Counted from the stretch's first letter, positions 1 through 9,335 are shown. The stretch is 64,000 nt of DNA from G963667915 sp965197385 (GCA_965197385.1 CBDANA010000006.1:248001-312000); one strand, 5' to 3'. The notes: a model not told the origin generated them from the sequence alone. Numbers and translations: made by a program.

Positions 1-625
1 CGCTGAGCAAGCGCGGGCGATGCGCCACCGGGACCGCATCGACGCCGGTGGCGGCGCGTGCCAAGTCGAGGGTCTCCATGACGTCCATGGCCTGCATCGA
101 CGTGCGCAGGGTCCAGGCCAGGATGTACCGCGAGTAGTCATCGAGCACGGTCGACAAGTAGTACCAGCCCCAGCCCACCACGTGGAGATACGTAAAGTCG
201 GTTTGCCACAGCTCGTTCGGCCGGTGCGTCGGCTGCTGAAACACCTTGCCCGCCGACAGCACGACGAAGGCCGGGCTGGTGATCAGGTCGAAGGCTTTCA
301 GAATGCGATAGACGCTCGATTCCGAAAGGAAATGCGCCTCCCGGTCCGTGAATTGCCAGGCCAGTTCCCGCGGCGTGCGCTCGGGCACGGCCAAGGCGAG
401 GTCGACGACCTGTTGTCGCACCCGTGGTGGAATGCGATTCCAGTGCCGCCGCGCAGCCGGCGGGCGGGCCGCGAGCCCATCCAATCCGCCCTCGGCGTAG
501 CGGCGATACCACGTGTAGAACGTCGCGCGCGGCACCTGGAGCTCGCGGAGCGTCTGCCGGACGGGCAGATCCGAGCCTTCGACCAAGCGAATGACTTCGG
601 CCTTCTCGGCCGCCGTCAGTCGCAC
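1..625 (-). CDS. IS3-family transposase OrfB (partial, runs off window)
   Basis: The frame begins at GTG 625 inside the end of orfA and is open to the window edge (208 codons). Residues 1-60 form a helix-turn-helix region (RQTLRELQVPRATFYTWYRR). The rve integrase core follows, with the first catalytic Asp at residue 143 in WQTDFTY, then STVLDDYSRYILAW. The second Asp and the Glu lie beyond the edge. OrfB is in the -1 frame relative to OrfA and is open back to the A8 tract at 656-663, so an OrfAB fusion by programmed frameshift is the likely active transposase. No fault is visible in the part present. Confidence 0.85.
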   Translation of the reverse strand, partial: MRLTAAEKAEVIRLVEGSDLPVRQTLRELQVPRATFYTWYRRYAEGGLDGLAARPPAARRHWNRIPPRVRQQVVDLALAVPERTPRELAWQFTDREAHFLSESSVYRILKAFDLITSPAFVVLSAGKVFQQPTHRPNELWQTDFTYLHVVGWGWYYLSTVLDDYSRYILAWTLRTSMQAMDVMETLDLARAATGVDAVPVAHRPRLLS

Positions 626-984
626 GTGTCGTCTCCCGAGTCGGAGCCCGTCACGTTTTTTTTGAGCAGGCGGTTTTCGAGGACGACCTCGGCCACGAGC
701 TGCTTCAGGCGGCTATTCTCCTTGCGCAGATCGGTGACCTCGGGGGCCGTCGCTTCACGGCTCGTATCGCCGACAAGACGCTTCTTGCCGGCCTCGAGAA
801 ACTCCTTGCTCCACCGGTAGTACAGATTCGGCGCCAGCCCTTCCTTCCGGCACAGCGTGGCGATGCTCTCCTCGCCGCGCAGGCCCTCGAGTACGATCCG
901 AATCTTCTCTTCGGCTGAAAACCGCCGGCGCGTCTTCCGCCGGATTTCCTGCACGACTCTTTCTGGCGACGCTTCCTTGCCCAT
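616..984 (-). CDS. IS3-family transposase OrfA
   Basis: This 122-residue DNA-binding subunit has the IS3/IS911 OrfA layout: a helix-turn-helix (FSAEEKIRIVLEGLRGEESI) near residues 21-60, including LYYRWSKEFLEAG, then a leucine-zipper-like stretch (LRKENSRLKQLVAEVVLENR) near 86-107. Its stop overlaps the orfB start by 10 nt. The first 92 codons are repeated exactly at 7404-7679, where the gene is truncated. Confidence 0.88.
   Translation of the reverse strand: MGKEASPERVVQEIRRKTRRRFSAEEKIRIVLEGLRGEESIATLCRKEGLAPNLYYRWSKEFLEAGKKRLVGDTSREATAPEVTDLRKENSRLKQLVAEVVLENRLLKKNVTGSDSGDDTCD
656..663 (-). promoter_or_regulatory. A8 slippery tract for programmed -1 frameshift (orfA to orfB)
   Basis: On the minus strand the orfA codons read CTC AAA AAA AAC GTG, which contains the A AAA AAC slippery heptamer. 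A -1 slip here puts the ribosome in the orfB frame, open from this point through the GTG at 625. Programmed -1 frameshifting on A-rich heptamers is established for the IS3 family; its use here is inferred. Confidence 0.65.
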
Positions 985-1063
985 GGGGATCCTCCTCCCC
1001 TGGCTCGGAAGTGTCTCTTACTTTCAGGGCCTCAATGGTCCAAAAGGGTCTGAACCCCTACAG
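708..1063. repeat. 356-bp direct repeat, copy 1 (IS3 end plus orfA 5' part)
   Basis: Bases 708-1063 match 7403-7758 without a difference that I could see. Both have the same orientation and lie 6.7 kb apart. The stretch covers the IS3 end and the first 92 codons of orfA. Recombination between the copies would delete the Calx-beta autotransporter-like gene. Confidence 0.85.
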
Positions 1064-1139
1064 GTGACGGGCTCGCCGGTTTGAAGCGCGTAGGCCTGCC
1101 CGCATCCGCGCACCAACGCCCATGTATCACGCTGCTGAC

Positions 1140-2187
1140 CGATAGTCGTAGTGTCAACATCCCACCGAGCCGCTGGCGGCACGGGACGCGACCACGGGGT
1201 GGCGGGGCCGTCGACAGCGGCAGGATCAAGCGATGGTCGAGCCCCTGGTGATTCCGTTCGTGGTGGTAGTGCGCGACGCAGCGAGCCCTCGCCGATCAGG
1301 ACCAGGCGCTCGAGGCAGGAGTCCTGGATGGTGCGCACGAAGCGCTCCGTGTAGGCGTTCAGGTTCGGCGCGCGGGCGGGGCGTCGGCTGGGGGTGACAT
1401 CGGCCGGGGGGAGCGTGCCGCGCACGGCCGGCCGGAAGAGCGGGTCGCGGTCATGGATGAGGAACCGGATGTGTCGCAGGCATCCGTCCTCGGCATCGGT
1501 GGCGTGCCGCATGAGCTGGGTGACCCACGGCCCGTCGGGCTCGGCGCTGATGCCCGCGATCTGACCGCGGCGGCTGGCCAGGGGAATCAGGCCCAGCCCG
1601 GTGACGCGGGTCAGGCCGCGTGGCGTCCAGCCCTCGACCGTGAAGCAGTCGGCGGCGGCGAGCACGTCCCCGTGGGCCGCGAGCAACTCCCGCCAGGTCG
1701 TGCGCGTCTTGCGTTCGGGGGCGGGTGCTAGGCCGCGCTCCTTGCGCACGTTGGCGATGGGGCCCCGCGCGACCTGATGCCCGAGGTTGCCGAGGGCACC
1801 CCGAATACGGGTGTCGCCCCACTCGCGGTGCTCGGTGGCCATCCGGACGATGAGCCGGCGGATCGTGTCCAGGCCCCGTGGGCGGCCCGGTCCGCGACGG
1901 CCGCGGCCGGCGTATCTCCTCGCGATCAGCTGTCGATGCCAGCGGAGGAGGGTATCGGGCGTGACCAGGGTGTGCCGGTCACGGTGTCCCCGTCGCCCGA
2001 GGCGCTTGGCCTGTGCGGCCCGGCGCCGGCGCTGGGCGTCGGTGAACCGGAGACGGCCAGGACCGAGCTGCTCTCGGCGGACGCGATTCTCTTCCTGGAG
2101 AGAGTCCATGACGTCACGCGGCTGCTGGTTGATCCAGCCCGCGACGGCCACGACGAGGAACTGCAACACTTGGGGACAAGGCGACAT
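1140..2187 (-). pseudogene. Integrase-core (rve) transposase, frameshifted
   Basis: The frame from ATG 2187 encodes a DDE transposase: TLVTPDTLLRWHRQLIARRY (HTH region), then first Asp in AADCFTVEGWT, second in IHDRDPLF and Glu in NLNAYTERFVR. After SLRRAL (about 1266) the frame is lost. The expected C-terminus (HHERNHQGLDHRL, then a QRLGGML-like end) continues in another frame, and the few residues normally joining the parts are absent, so a small deletion caused the shift. The shifted frame runs into the IS3 end at 1062. Related proteins carry VEVWT where this has VEGWT. This is a dead element; no terminal repeats were found. Confidence 0.8.
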
Positions 2188-2401
2188 ACGGGGCGAGCCT
2201 AGCAGCGGCTCTCGGCGGTCACGAACGTCGCGACCCGGCGAGCGTCCAGCGTAGAATCAGCCCGTCGGACGGCGTCGATCGGGTCCTTGGACAGTACGGG
2301 CACGCTACCGCCCGCCCGCCTGAGCCGCTAGCCGGAACGGAGTGCCTTGGGGGATTGCACGCTGATGGAAAAACTGTACAAGTCCGATAACTTGGGAAGC
2401 A

Positions 2402-5400
2402 GTGTCCTTCCTGGTTGAGCAACGGGACGAGCATGTCGCCGGCTTCCTCCGGTTGATGATCTCCGTCGCCGTCACCTTGGCGGCGTTCCTGTCCGTCATC
2501 GGAGTTCCGCCCGCCTTCGCCCAGGTTGACGTGGAAGATTGGCCCGGCACCGTGGAGGTGCGGGTGACGGGGAAGACGCAAGGCCTCACGACGGGAGACG
2601 TCTTCACTTACCAACTGCGACTGACCGAACCACCGATGGAAGAGGGATGGTGGGTCCGGATTCACGCCGACGGCGTCGTGTACATGGAAGGCATCTACAA
2701 CGGTCTCCGCTGGGTGCCATCCATCGGCTGGGAATTCAGCCCGCAGAACTACAACCAGTGGCGAGATGTCCGCGTGAGGGTCAACGAGGACCTGGATCAA
2801 ACGGTGACCTTCAGCCACGAGGTGTGGGCCCACAACGGCATCTGCCCCGTCCACGATGTGGGCCGCGTGGCGGTCGACGTCAGCGGTGACGCCCCTCCCC
2901 CGCCCGAGGAAGATCTGCCGCGGCTATCGATTGCGGATGCGGCAACGGTGACGGAAGGTGGCGAGGCGGTCTTCACGGTGAGGCTGAGCGATACGAGCAG
3001 CGAGACGGTGACCGTCCGTTACGCTACGGTCGACGACACCGCCGTAGCCGGTTCCGACTACACCCGGACCACGGGGACGCTCCGCTTCGACCCGAACGAG
3101 AGGACAGACACCATCCGGGTGCCGATCCTGCAGGACTCGACGGCGGAGCCGAGCGAGAGCTTTACGGTGGAGTTGAGCAACCCCAACCGGGCTACCGTGT
3201 CCGACGGGACGGGGGCGGTAACGATCGAGGCGGATCCGATGCCCGAGTTGCGCATCTCCGATGCGGCGCCGGTTGCCGAGGGCAACGATGCGGTCTTCAC
3301 GGTAACCCTGCATCCGCAGAGCAGCCAGGTGGTAACGGTCGAATACACGACGGAGGACGGAACGGCGGATGCGGGCGACGACTACACCACCATCGCGGAA
3401 ACGCTGACGTTCAGTCCGGGCCAGACGACGAAGATCATCCGGGTGCCGGTGTTGGTGGACTCGACACAGGAGTCGAGCGAGACGTTCACGGTGGAGCTGA
3501 GCACTCCCATGGGGACGACGCTGGCCGACTCCACCGGGCTGGGGACGATTACGGCGGATCCGATGCCGGGTCTGAGCATAGGGGACGCGGAGCCCGTGGC
3601 CGAGGGAGGCGCGGCGGTCTTCACGGTGACGCTGGTTCCGGCGAGCAACCACGTGGTGACAGTGACCTACTCGACGGTAGACGGCACCGCTGTCGCCGAC
3701 GCGGACTTCACCCCAACCTCGGGGACGCTGACCTTCAATCCGAACCAGACGACGAAGACCATCCGGGTCCCGATCCTGCGGGATACCGTGCACGAGCCGA
3801 GCGAGACGTTCACGGTGGAGCTCGACGACCCCACCGGAACCACGTTGGCCGGCTCGACGGGCCTCGGAACGATCGCCGCCGACGCAACACCGGGGTTGAG
3901 CATCGCCGACGCGATGAACGTGGCCGAAGGGCGCGACGCGGTCTTCCGGGTGACGCTGCGTCCCGCGACCAACCACGTCGTGTCAGTCACCTACACGACC
4001 ATGGATGGAACCGCGGTCGCGGACGCGGACTACACGCCCGTCACGGGCACCCTGCGCTTCGAGCCACGCGAGACGACGAAGACCATCCGCGTACCGGTGC
4101 TCCTGGACACGATGACGGAACAGAGCGAGACGTTCACGGTGGAGTTGAGCAATCCCGGCGGCAGCACGCTGGCCGATCCCATCGGCGTCGGGACGATCCG
4201 GGCGGACCCGGCCCCGGGCCTGAGGATTGGCGACGCGACGCCCGTTGCGGAAGGTGACGAAGCGGTCTTCACGGTGACGTTGACCCCGCCGAATGAACAA
4301 GTCGTGACGGTCGATTACACGACGACCGACGGAACGGCGGTTGCGGACGAAGACTACTCTGCGATGTCGGGAACTCTCCGGTTTGCTCCCGGAGATACGT
4401 CGAAGACCATTCGGGTGCCGGTGCTGGAGGACGCGACGGCGGAGCCGGTCGAGACCTTCACGGTGGTGCTGAGCAACCCTTCCGGCACGAACGTGGTCCA
4501 CGACACGGGGGTGGGAACCATTACGGACGAAGGGTTGCCGGGATTGAGCATCGCCGATGCGCCGACCGTAGCCGAAGGGGGCGACGCGGTATTCCCGGTA
4601 ACCCTGAGTCCGGCCAGCAGCCAGGTCGTGACGGTCGCCTATACGACGCAGGACGGCACGGCGGTCGCGGACTCGGACTACACCGCGACATCGGGAACGC
4701 TGCGCTTCGAGCCGGGCGAGACGATACAGAACATCCAGGTGGCGACGCTTCGAGGCGCCATCGCAGAGCCGAGCGAGAGCTTCACAGTGGAGCTGAGTGA
4801 CCCGGTCGGAACCGCGATCACCAACTCCACCGGGGTAGGGACGATCGCGGCGGACGCGATGCCAGCGCTATCGATTACGGATGCGGTGCCCGTGGCGGAG
4901 GGTGGCGAGGCGACCTTTATGGTGTCGCTCAGTCCGGCGAGCAGCGAGTTGGTGACGGTCGCGTACGCAACGCAGGACGGAACCGCGGTCGCGGGCTCGG
5001 ACTACACGGCGGCATCGGGGACCCTGCAGTTCGATCCGGGGATGACTTCACACACCATCCGCGTAGCGGTCCTCAACGACACCGCGGTGGAACCGACGGA
5101 GACCTTTGCGGTCGAGTTGAGCGATCCGGTGAGGGCCACGCTGGCGGACGGCACGGGGGTGGGAACGATTACCGACGACGTGGAGCACCGCGTCGAACGT
5201 GCGATCCGGACGGGTCTTCCCGAGGTTGGCCGGGCAATTGCCTTTTCGGCCGTCACCTGTCGCATCGACCGGAAGATGTCGGACACGAGGACGTGGGACA
5301 ACGCGGGCCGGCTGGCCGGCGGCGGATTCCCCCCTGCGGCCAACTTCGGCGGCCACGCGGCGTTCGGAGGCCCCGGCACAACGTTCGGAGGTTCGACTGG

Positions 5401-6607
5401 GGCGTTCGGCGATTCGCCGTTCCCGACACAGGCGTCGATGACTCCCGGGCAGCAACTTGGCAACCTGTCGTTCCTGATGGCGTCGCAGGAGACAGCCGAA
5501 GGTGGCGGCGGCCGCGTCGCGGCGTGGGGCTGCGGCGACTACCGCCGATTGTCGGGCGCCGGTGGCCTCGGTGCGGGCTCGTGGAACGGCGAGGTTTACA
5601 GCCTGCACGTCGGGGTCGACGTGCGGCTCGGCTCCAACGTGCTGGCTGGCGTGTCGGTCTCACGCTCAAGAGGCATGATCGACTACGAGGGTGGCTTGGG
5701 AAGTGGAACCGACGGCGGCGAGCACGACCTGCGGCTGGTAGGCGTGCATCCGTTCCTCGGCTGGTCGGTGACCCCCGGCCTGCAGTTGTGGGGGACGGTT
5801 GGTCACGCCTGGGGTGAGCTCCGGATTGTGGACGAACTGGGAGGGTTGACGGGTGCGGCCACGCTCAACTCCGGGGCACTGGGCCTCAACGGCCGGCTCC
5901 TCACCCGCGGGGCGACGACGCTCAGCCTGCGGGGTGAAGGCGCGCTGGCCCAGCTTACCGCGGACAGCGCGACGTTCGAGGTGGCGACTCTCGACATGTG
6001 GCGGTTCCGCCTCACCACCGAGCTGAGCCACGAGCTCCTCTTCTCTTCCGGCACGTCCCTCACCCCATGGGCCGAGCTGGGCGCACGGCACGATGGAGGT
6101 GACGGCCAGACCGGCGCCGGCCTGGAGCTTGGCGGCGGGTTGCGCTACCGGGTGCCGCAGGTCGGACTGACGGCGGAAGGCTACGGACGCTGGCTCGCCG
6201 TGCACGAGGGCGCGCTGCAGGAATGGGGCGTCGGCGCGATGGTCACCATCGATCCGGGGATGGACCGCCGCGGCTTGTCGGCCAGTGTTACACCCTCGTG
6301 GGGCGAGACCGCGAGCGGCGTTCAGCGCCTCTGGCAGCAGGGCGCCGCTGGACCGGCCTGGTACGGCACTTCGCGCGCGCAGGTGGACGCCCAGCTCGGC
6401 TACGGCGTCCCTGTGTTCGGGGGTCAAAGCGTGCTGACTCCCTTCGGGGCGATGAACCTGGCTGGGGACGAGGCGCGGCGCTACCGGCTGGGAGGCAGCC
6501 TCGCCACGAGCCGGTGGACGACGCTGAGCCTTGAGATCGAACGATGGGACCGCGCTCTGACCGACGCCATGCACAGCGTCATGGTGCGGGGCGCCGCGGA
6601 GTTCTAA
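2402..6607 (+). CDS. Calx-beta repeat surface protein with C-terminal autotransporter-like beta-barrel
   Basis: 1401 residues from GTG 2402, which has GGGAAGC just upstream; ATG 2456 (residue 19) would also start cleanly at the signal peptide (hydrophobic segment, cleavage near AFA-Q, residue 41). Residues 42-170 are a beta-rich region of unknown family. Residues 175-930 hold seven Calx-beta domains, each starting near LSIADA..VAEGG, with the calcium-type acidic signatures TVDGTAVA.DY and ETFTVELS. Residues about 930-1401 contain a Gly-rich linker and a beta-barrel-like domain of alternating strands ending in aromatic Phe (RGAAEF), as in type V autotransporters. Inferred role: secreted, outer-membrane-anchored adhesin or matrix protein. 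It stands alone between mobile-element remnants. A weak -35/-10 pair (TTGCAC 2355, TACAAG 2377) lies upstream. Confidence 0.82.
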   Translation: MSFLVEQRDEHVAGFLRLMISVAVTLAAFLSVIGVPPAFAQVDVEDWPGTVEVRVTGKTQGLTTGDVFTYQLRLTEPPMEEGWWVRIHADGVVYMEGIYNGLRWVPSIGWEFSPQNYNQWRDVRVRVNEDLDQTVTFSHEVWAHNGICPVHDVGRVAVDVSGDAPPPPEEDLPRLSIADAATVTEGGEAVFTVRLSDTSSETVTVRYATVDDTAVAGSDYTRTTGTLRFDPNERTDTIRVPILQDSTAEPSESFTVELSNPNRATVSDGTGAVTIEADPMPELRISDAAPVAEGNDAVFTVTLHPQSSQVVTVEYTTEDGTADAGDDYTTIAETLTFSPGQTTKIIRVPVLVDSTQESSETFTVELSTPMGTTLADSTGLGTITADPMPGLSIGDAEPVAEGGAAVFTVTLVPASNHVVTVTYSTVDGTAVADADFTPTSGTLTFNPNQTTKTIRVPILRDTVHEPSETFTVELDDPTGTTLAGSTGLGTIAADATPGLSIADAMNVAEGRDAVFRVTLRPATNHVVSVTYTTMDGTAVADADYTPVTGTLRFEPRETTKTIRVPVLLDTMTEQSETFTVELSNPGGSTLADPIGVGTIRADPAPGLRIGDATPVAEGDEAVFTVTLTPPNEQVVTVDYTTTDGTAVADEDYSAMSGTLRFAPGDTSKTIRVPVLEDATAEPVETFTVVLSNPSGTNVVHDTGVGTITDEGLPGLSIADAPTVAEGGDAVFPVTLSPASSQVVTVAYTTQDGTAVADSDYTATSGTLRFEPGETIQNIQVATLRGAIAEPSESFTVELSDPVGTAITNSTGVGTIAADAMPALSITDAVPVAEGGEATFMVSLSPASSELVTVAYATQDGTAVAGSDYTAASGTLQFDPGMTSHTIRVAVLNDTAVEPTETFAVELSDPVRATLADGTGVGTITDDVEHRVERAIRTGLPEVGRAIAFSAVTCRIDRKMSDTRTWDNAGRLAGGGFPPAANFGGHAAFGGPGTTFGGSTGAFGDSPFPTQASMTPGQQLGNLSFLMASQETAEGGGGRVAAWGCGDYRRLSGAGGLGAGSWNGEVYSLHVGVDVRLGSNVLAGVSVSRSRGMIDYEGGLGSGTDGGEHDLRLVGVHPFLGWSVTPGLQLWGTVGHAWGELRIVDELGGLTGAATLNSGALGLNGRLLTRGATTLSLRGEGALAQLTADSATFEVATLDMWRFRLTTELSHELLFSSGTSLTPWAELGARHDGGDGQTGAGLELGGGLRYRVPQVGLTAEGYGRWLAVHEGALQEWGVGAMVTIDPGMDRRGLSASVTPSWGETASGVQRLWQQGAAGPAWYGTSRAQVDAQLGYGVPVFGGQSVLTPFGAMNLAGDEARRYRLGGSLATSRWTTLSLEIERWDRALTDAMHSVMVRGAAEF
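2924..5191 (+). repeat. Seven tandem 324-bp Calx-beta coding repeats
   Basis: Equivalent codons (start of the LSIADA-like strand) fall at 2924, 3248, 3572, 3896, 4220, 4544 and 4868, an exact 324-bp (108-residue) period with no indel. Copies are diverged in sequence, so this is not a recent perfect duplication. Confidence 0.9.
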
Positions 6608-6679
6608 GTCAAGGGCGCACAAACCCCACAGCAACGGTGGCCACCGCCATTCCCGGCGAGACGTTACGACGGGGTCCGG

Positions 6680-7402
6680 CTACTTACGATACCAATCGTA
6701 CAGCGCGTCTCCTTCGGGAATCTTCCGCGTGATGTCGACGATCATCGTTTCGCCCTCCCAGCGGGTCACCAGCGGCTCCTTCCGGAGATGTCCGTACAGG
6801 AACTCTTCGGCAAACTCTATGCAGCGGTACTCCAGCATCTGCATGTTGGGCTCGAGACGCCGATAGAGCGGCATCGAGATCCGCCAGGGGCACGTGAAGA
6901 CGTTGGGATCCTCGATCGTGACCTCGTACTGAATGGCATCGGGGGTGATCGGCGTGAACCGCTCCTCAAGCCGCAGCGCTTCGCTGTGAAAATTACCGGC
7001 GCGATCGAACCAGTTCCTCCCGTTGAAGTCGGTCACCTCGACCACCAGCGTATCCCCTTCCCAGCGCCCGACCGAGTGCCCCATATAGGTGTAGTCAGGC
7101 GGCCCGGCGACGGTATCGAGGTGAATCGTGCGCGCCGTGCTGCTGAACGCGAACGCCATGTGGATCTTGTTCATGCTCTGCACGACCTGCAACGGGTACG
7201 GCATGTACATCGCGCGCGGAACGCCGGAGAGATAGCACTTCAGCTCCGGGTCGCAGTCGATCCAGTTCTCCGAGTTCTCCTGCTTGATCGCCGCCGCCTC
7301 CGGGGTGTACGGAATCCGACCGTCATCCCCGACCACGGCATTGTCAACTTGTTGAGGGTAGCGCGCTCTTGCCTCGTAAAATCGACGCCCTCGATCGTTC
7401 TT
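6680..7402 (-). pseudogene. Conserved hypothetical protein, 5' end replaced by IS3 fragment
   Basis: The frame (RRFYEARARYPQQVDN through ALYDWYRK) matches a hypothetical family I know mostly from Acidobacteriota metagenomes (GRIPYTPEAAAIKQ, PELKCYLSGVPRAMYMPYP, GHSVGRWEGDTLVVEVTDFNG). Function is unknown. The C-terminus looks natural and ends at TAG 6680. The N-terminal part, expected to carry a signal peptide, is missing: upstream of about 7402 the frame enters antisense IS3 sequence. About 240 residues remain. The gene is convergent with the autotransporter, 72 bp away. Confidence 0.75.
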
Positions 7403-7758
7403 GGCGGCTATTCTCCTTGCGCAGATCGGTGACCTCGGGGGCCGTCGCTTCACGGCTCGTATCGCCGACAAGACGCTTCTTGCCGGCCTCGAGAAACTCC
7501 TTGCTCCACCGGTAGTACAGATTCGGCGCCAGCCCTTCCTTCCGGCACAGCGTGGCGATGCTCTCCTCGCCGCGCAGGCCCTCGAGTACGATCCGAATCT
7601 TCTCTTCGGCTGAAAACCGCCGGCGCGTCTTCCGCCGGATTTCCTGCACGACTCTTTCTGGCGACGCTTCCTTGCCCATGGGGATCCTCCTCCCCTGGCT
7701 CGGAAGTGTCTCTTACTTTCAGGGCCTCAATGGTCCAAAAGGGTCTGAACCCCTACAG
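7403..7758 (-). mobile_element. Truncated IS3-family copy 2 (end plus 5' part of orfA)
   Basis: Identical by eye to 708-1063. It keeps the IS end at about 7757 and orfA from ATG 7679 for 92 codons, up to RKENSR. At 7403 the homology stops and the orfA frame runs into the neighbouring gene, ending at 7344 as a 111-codon chimera. It lacks orfB and the other end, so it cannot move by itself. Confidence 0.85.
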
Positions 7759-7984
7759 CGGAGTTTGCCTGTGGGCTCCCGAGTACGCTGAAGGTCCGCG
7801 ACGGGCAGGGGAAGGTCCTCTTGCGCGAGGCCCTTGGCCAGTCCCACCCCGCGCACCGTGCCGCCAAGAAGGTTTTCCTCTCGCCCGACGCGCGTGCGCG
7901 TTGCTGGCCGTCGCGCGATCCGCAGACATCTCCGACGACGAAGTCCTGTGTGAGTTGCTGGCGCTGAACGGCGGTGGGCGGTGA
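7759..7984 (+). pseudogene. Possible remnant of an unknown gene (C-terminal part)
   Basis: Two frames make one plausible protein when joined: LKVRDGQGKVLLREALG..HPAHRAAKKVFLSPDARA in one frame, then LLAVARSADISDDEVLCELL to a TGA at 7982 in another, with a shift near 7900. The IS3 end at 7757 cuts off anything upstream. I do not recognise the family. It could be chance coding bias in GC-rich DNA. Confidence 0.25.
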
Positions 7985-8012
7985 GCAAGCTGTGATGCAG
8001 CGGGTGGTTATG

Positions 8013-8026
8013 AGGGGGAAACCCCC
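8013..8026 (+). terminator. Short GC hairpin followed by GTGTTTT
   Basis: GGGGG-AAA-CCCCC (loop AAA) is followed on the plus strand by GTGTTTT. It could terminate transcription of the remnant ending at 7984. No T-run follows on the minus strand, so it is less suited to the integrase at 8109. Confidence 0.35.
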
Positions 8027-8108
8027 GTGTTTTCGGTCACCCTGCCTGAGGTGTCTGGCGTGATCGTCGCCGCATGGCTCGGGTCCAGTCCCCACCGTCG
8101 GTACGGTG

Positions 8109-9335
8109 TCAGCGCGGCGACGACTCCTCCGGGCGGCGTTCGCCGGTGAGGTAGGCGGCCCACTCGTCCATGAGCCGCCGCCGCCGCTCGAACAGGTCCG
8201 AGCGGGCGTAGGCCGCCTCGACCGGATTCTGGACCCTGTGCGCCAGCGCCGCCTCGACGACCTCGCGCGGATGGTCCGTCTCCTCGGCTGCCCAGTCCCG
8301 GAAGCTGGACCGGAATCCATGCGGCACGCAGGCGATGCCGCAGCGTGCGAGCAGCAGGCGCAGTTGCGGGACAGCCAGCCGCCGGCCGCTCCGGCTGGGG
8401 AACACGAGCGGGCCGTCGCCGAGCGTTCGCGCGGCGGCGAGGATCGCCAGCGCCCGCCCGCACAGCGGCACCCGGTGCTCGCGCTTCATCTTCATCCGCG
8501 TGGCCGGGATGGTCCACACGTGGTCCGCCGTATCCATCTCGTCCCACGCGGCGAGCCGGACCTCGCCCGACCGCGCGGCCGTCAGCACCAAGAACTCGAA
8601 CGCCAGCGTGACGGCCGGCGGCGCGCCTGACGTCCGCACCGTCGCGAGCGCCGCGGCGACCTCCCGGTGCGGCAACGCCCGCATGTGCTGCACGATGTTG
8701 CGCTGGGGACCGAGCACCGGTCCGACCCGGTCGGACGGGTTGTCGGTGCGCAGGTTCATGGCGATGGCCCACTCCAGCACGGTGTGGATCCGCTGCTTGA
8801 CGGTCTTGGCGATGACCGGCTTGGTGTGCCAGATGGGGGTGAGGATCGCGAGCACGTCGGCGCTGGCCACCTCCGAGATCGGCCGCCGGCCGATGCGCGG
8901 GAACGCGTAGCGTTCCAGGCTGCCTCGCCACGCCTGCACCTGCGCGGGGGTCTTCCACCCGGCCCGCTTCTGGTCGATCACCGTGGTCGCCGCTTCGGCG
9001 AAGGTGGGCAGCCCCTGGACGCGGCGCTTGTCGGCGAGTGGGTCGCCGCCCGCGCGGGCGAGCTTCCGGTTGGCCACGGCCTGCTCACGGGCCTCGGCCA
9101 GCGAGACGAGGGCGACGGCGCCGAGGCCAAGTTCGCAGCGCCGGCCGCGGATGACGAGGCGCTGGATCCAGCTGCGGGCGCCGGTCGGCTGGACGTAGAG
9201 GTAGAGGCCGTGGCCGTCGATGTGGTGCCCCGGCGGGGCGGTGCGGACGAAGGCGGGGGCGAGGGCGTGGTGGGGATGGCGGCCTCGGCGCTTGGTTCTG
9301 CGGGACGACTGGGCCGGATTCGTCCATGTAATCAT
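8109..9335 (-). CDS. P4-type tyrosine recombinase/integrase
   Basis: 408 residues, the usual length of P4/CP4-type island integrases. The N-terminal arm-binding domain contains DGHGLYLYVQPTGARSW and LGLGAVALVSLAEAREQA. The catalytic domain has Arg in LTAARSGEVR, Lys in MKMKREHRVPL, HGFRSSFRDW (HxxR), LAHRVQNPVEAAYAR with the H and the Tyr nucleophile. All catalytic residues are present, so it may be active. Such enzymes integrate islands at tRNA or tmRNA genes, but no tRNA is visible on either side. Upstream (9340-9480) is conspicuously AT-rich for this genome, with two AAGTTATT words, and could be an island edge. Confidence 0.88.
   Translation of the reverse strand: MITWTNPAQSSRRTKRRGRHPHHALAPAFVRTAPPGHHIDGHGLYLYVQPTGARSWIQRLVIRGRRCELGLGAVALVSLAEAREQAVANRKLARAGGDPLADKRRVQGLPTFAEAATTVIDQKRAGWKTPAQVQAWRGSLERYAFPRIGRRPISEVASADVLAILTPIWHTKPVIAKTVKQRIHTVLEWAIAMNLRTDNPSDRVGPVLGPQRNIVQHMRALPHREVAAALATVRTSGAPPAVTLAFEFLVLTAARSGEVRLAAWDEMDTADHVWTIPATRMKMKREHRVPLCGRALAILAAARTLGDGPLVFPSRSGRRLAVPQLRLLLARCGIACVPHGFRSSFRDWAAEETDHPREVVEAALAHRVQNPVEAAYARSDLFERRRRLMDEWAAYLTGERRPEESSPR

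Larger units (their letters stand above)
1..1062 (-). mobile_element. IS3-family insertion sequence, copy 1 (cut by window start)
   Basis: Two overlapping transposase frames (orfA, orfB) read leftward from an end near 1062. That end is set by comparison with a second copy: both are identical up to the bases read on the minus strand as TGTAGGGGTTCAGACC, and beyond it the flanks differ. A TG start fits IS3 elements. The other end lies outside the window, so length and target duplication cannot be read. Confidence 0.85.

Noticed and set aside
2924..5191. CRISPR-like or tandem DNA repeat array
   Set aside because: The 324-bp period is in frame and encodes diverged Calx-beta domains; no spacers or palindromic short repeats.
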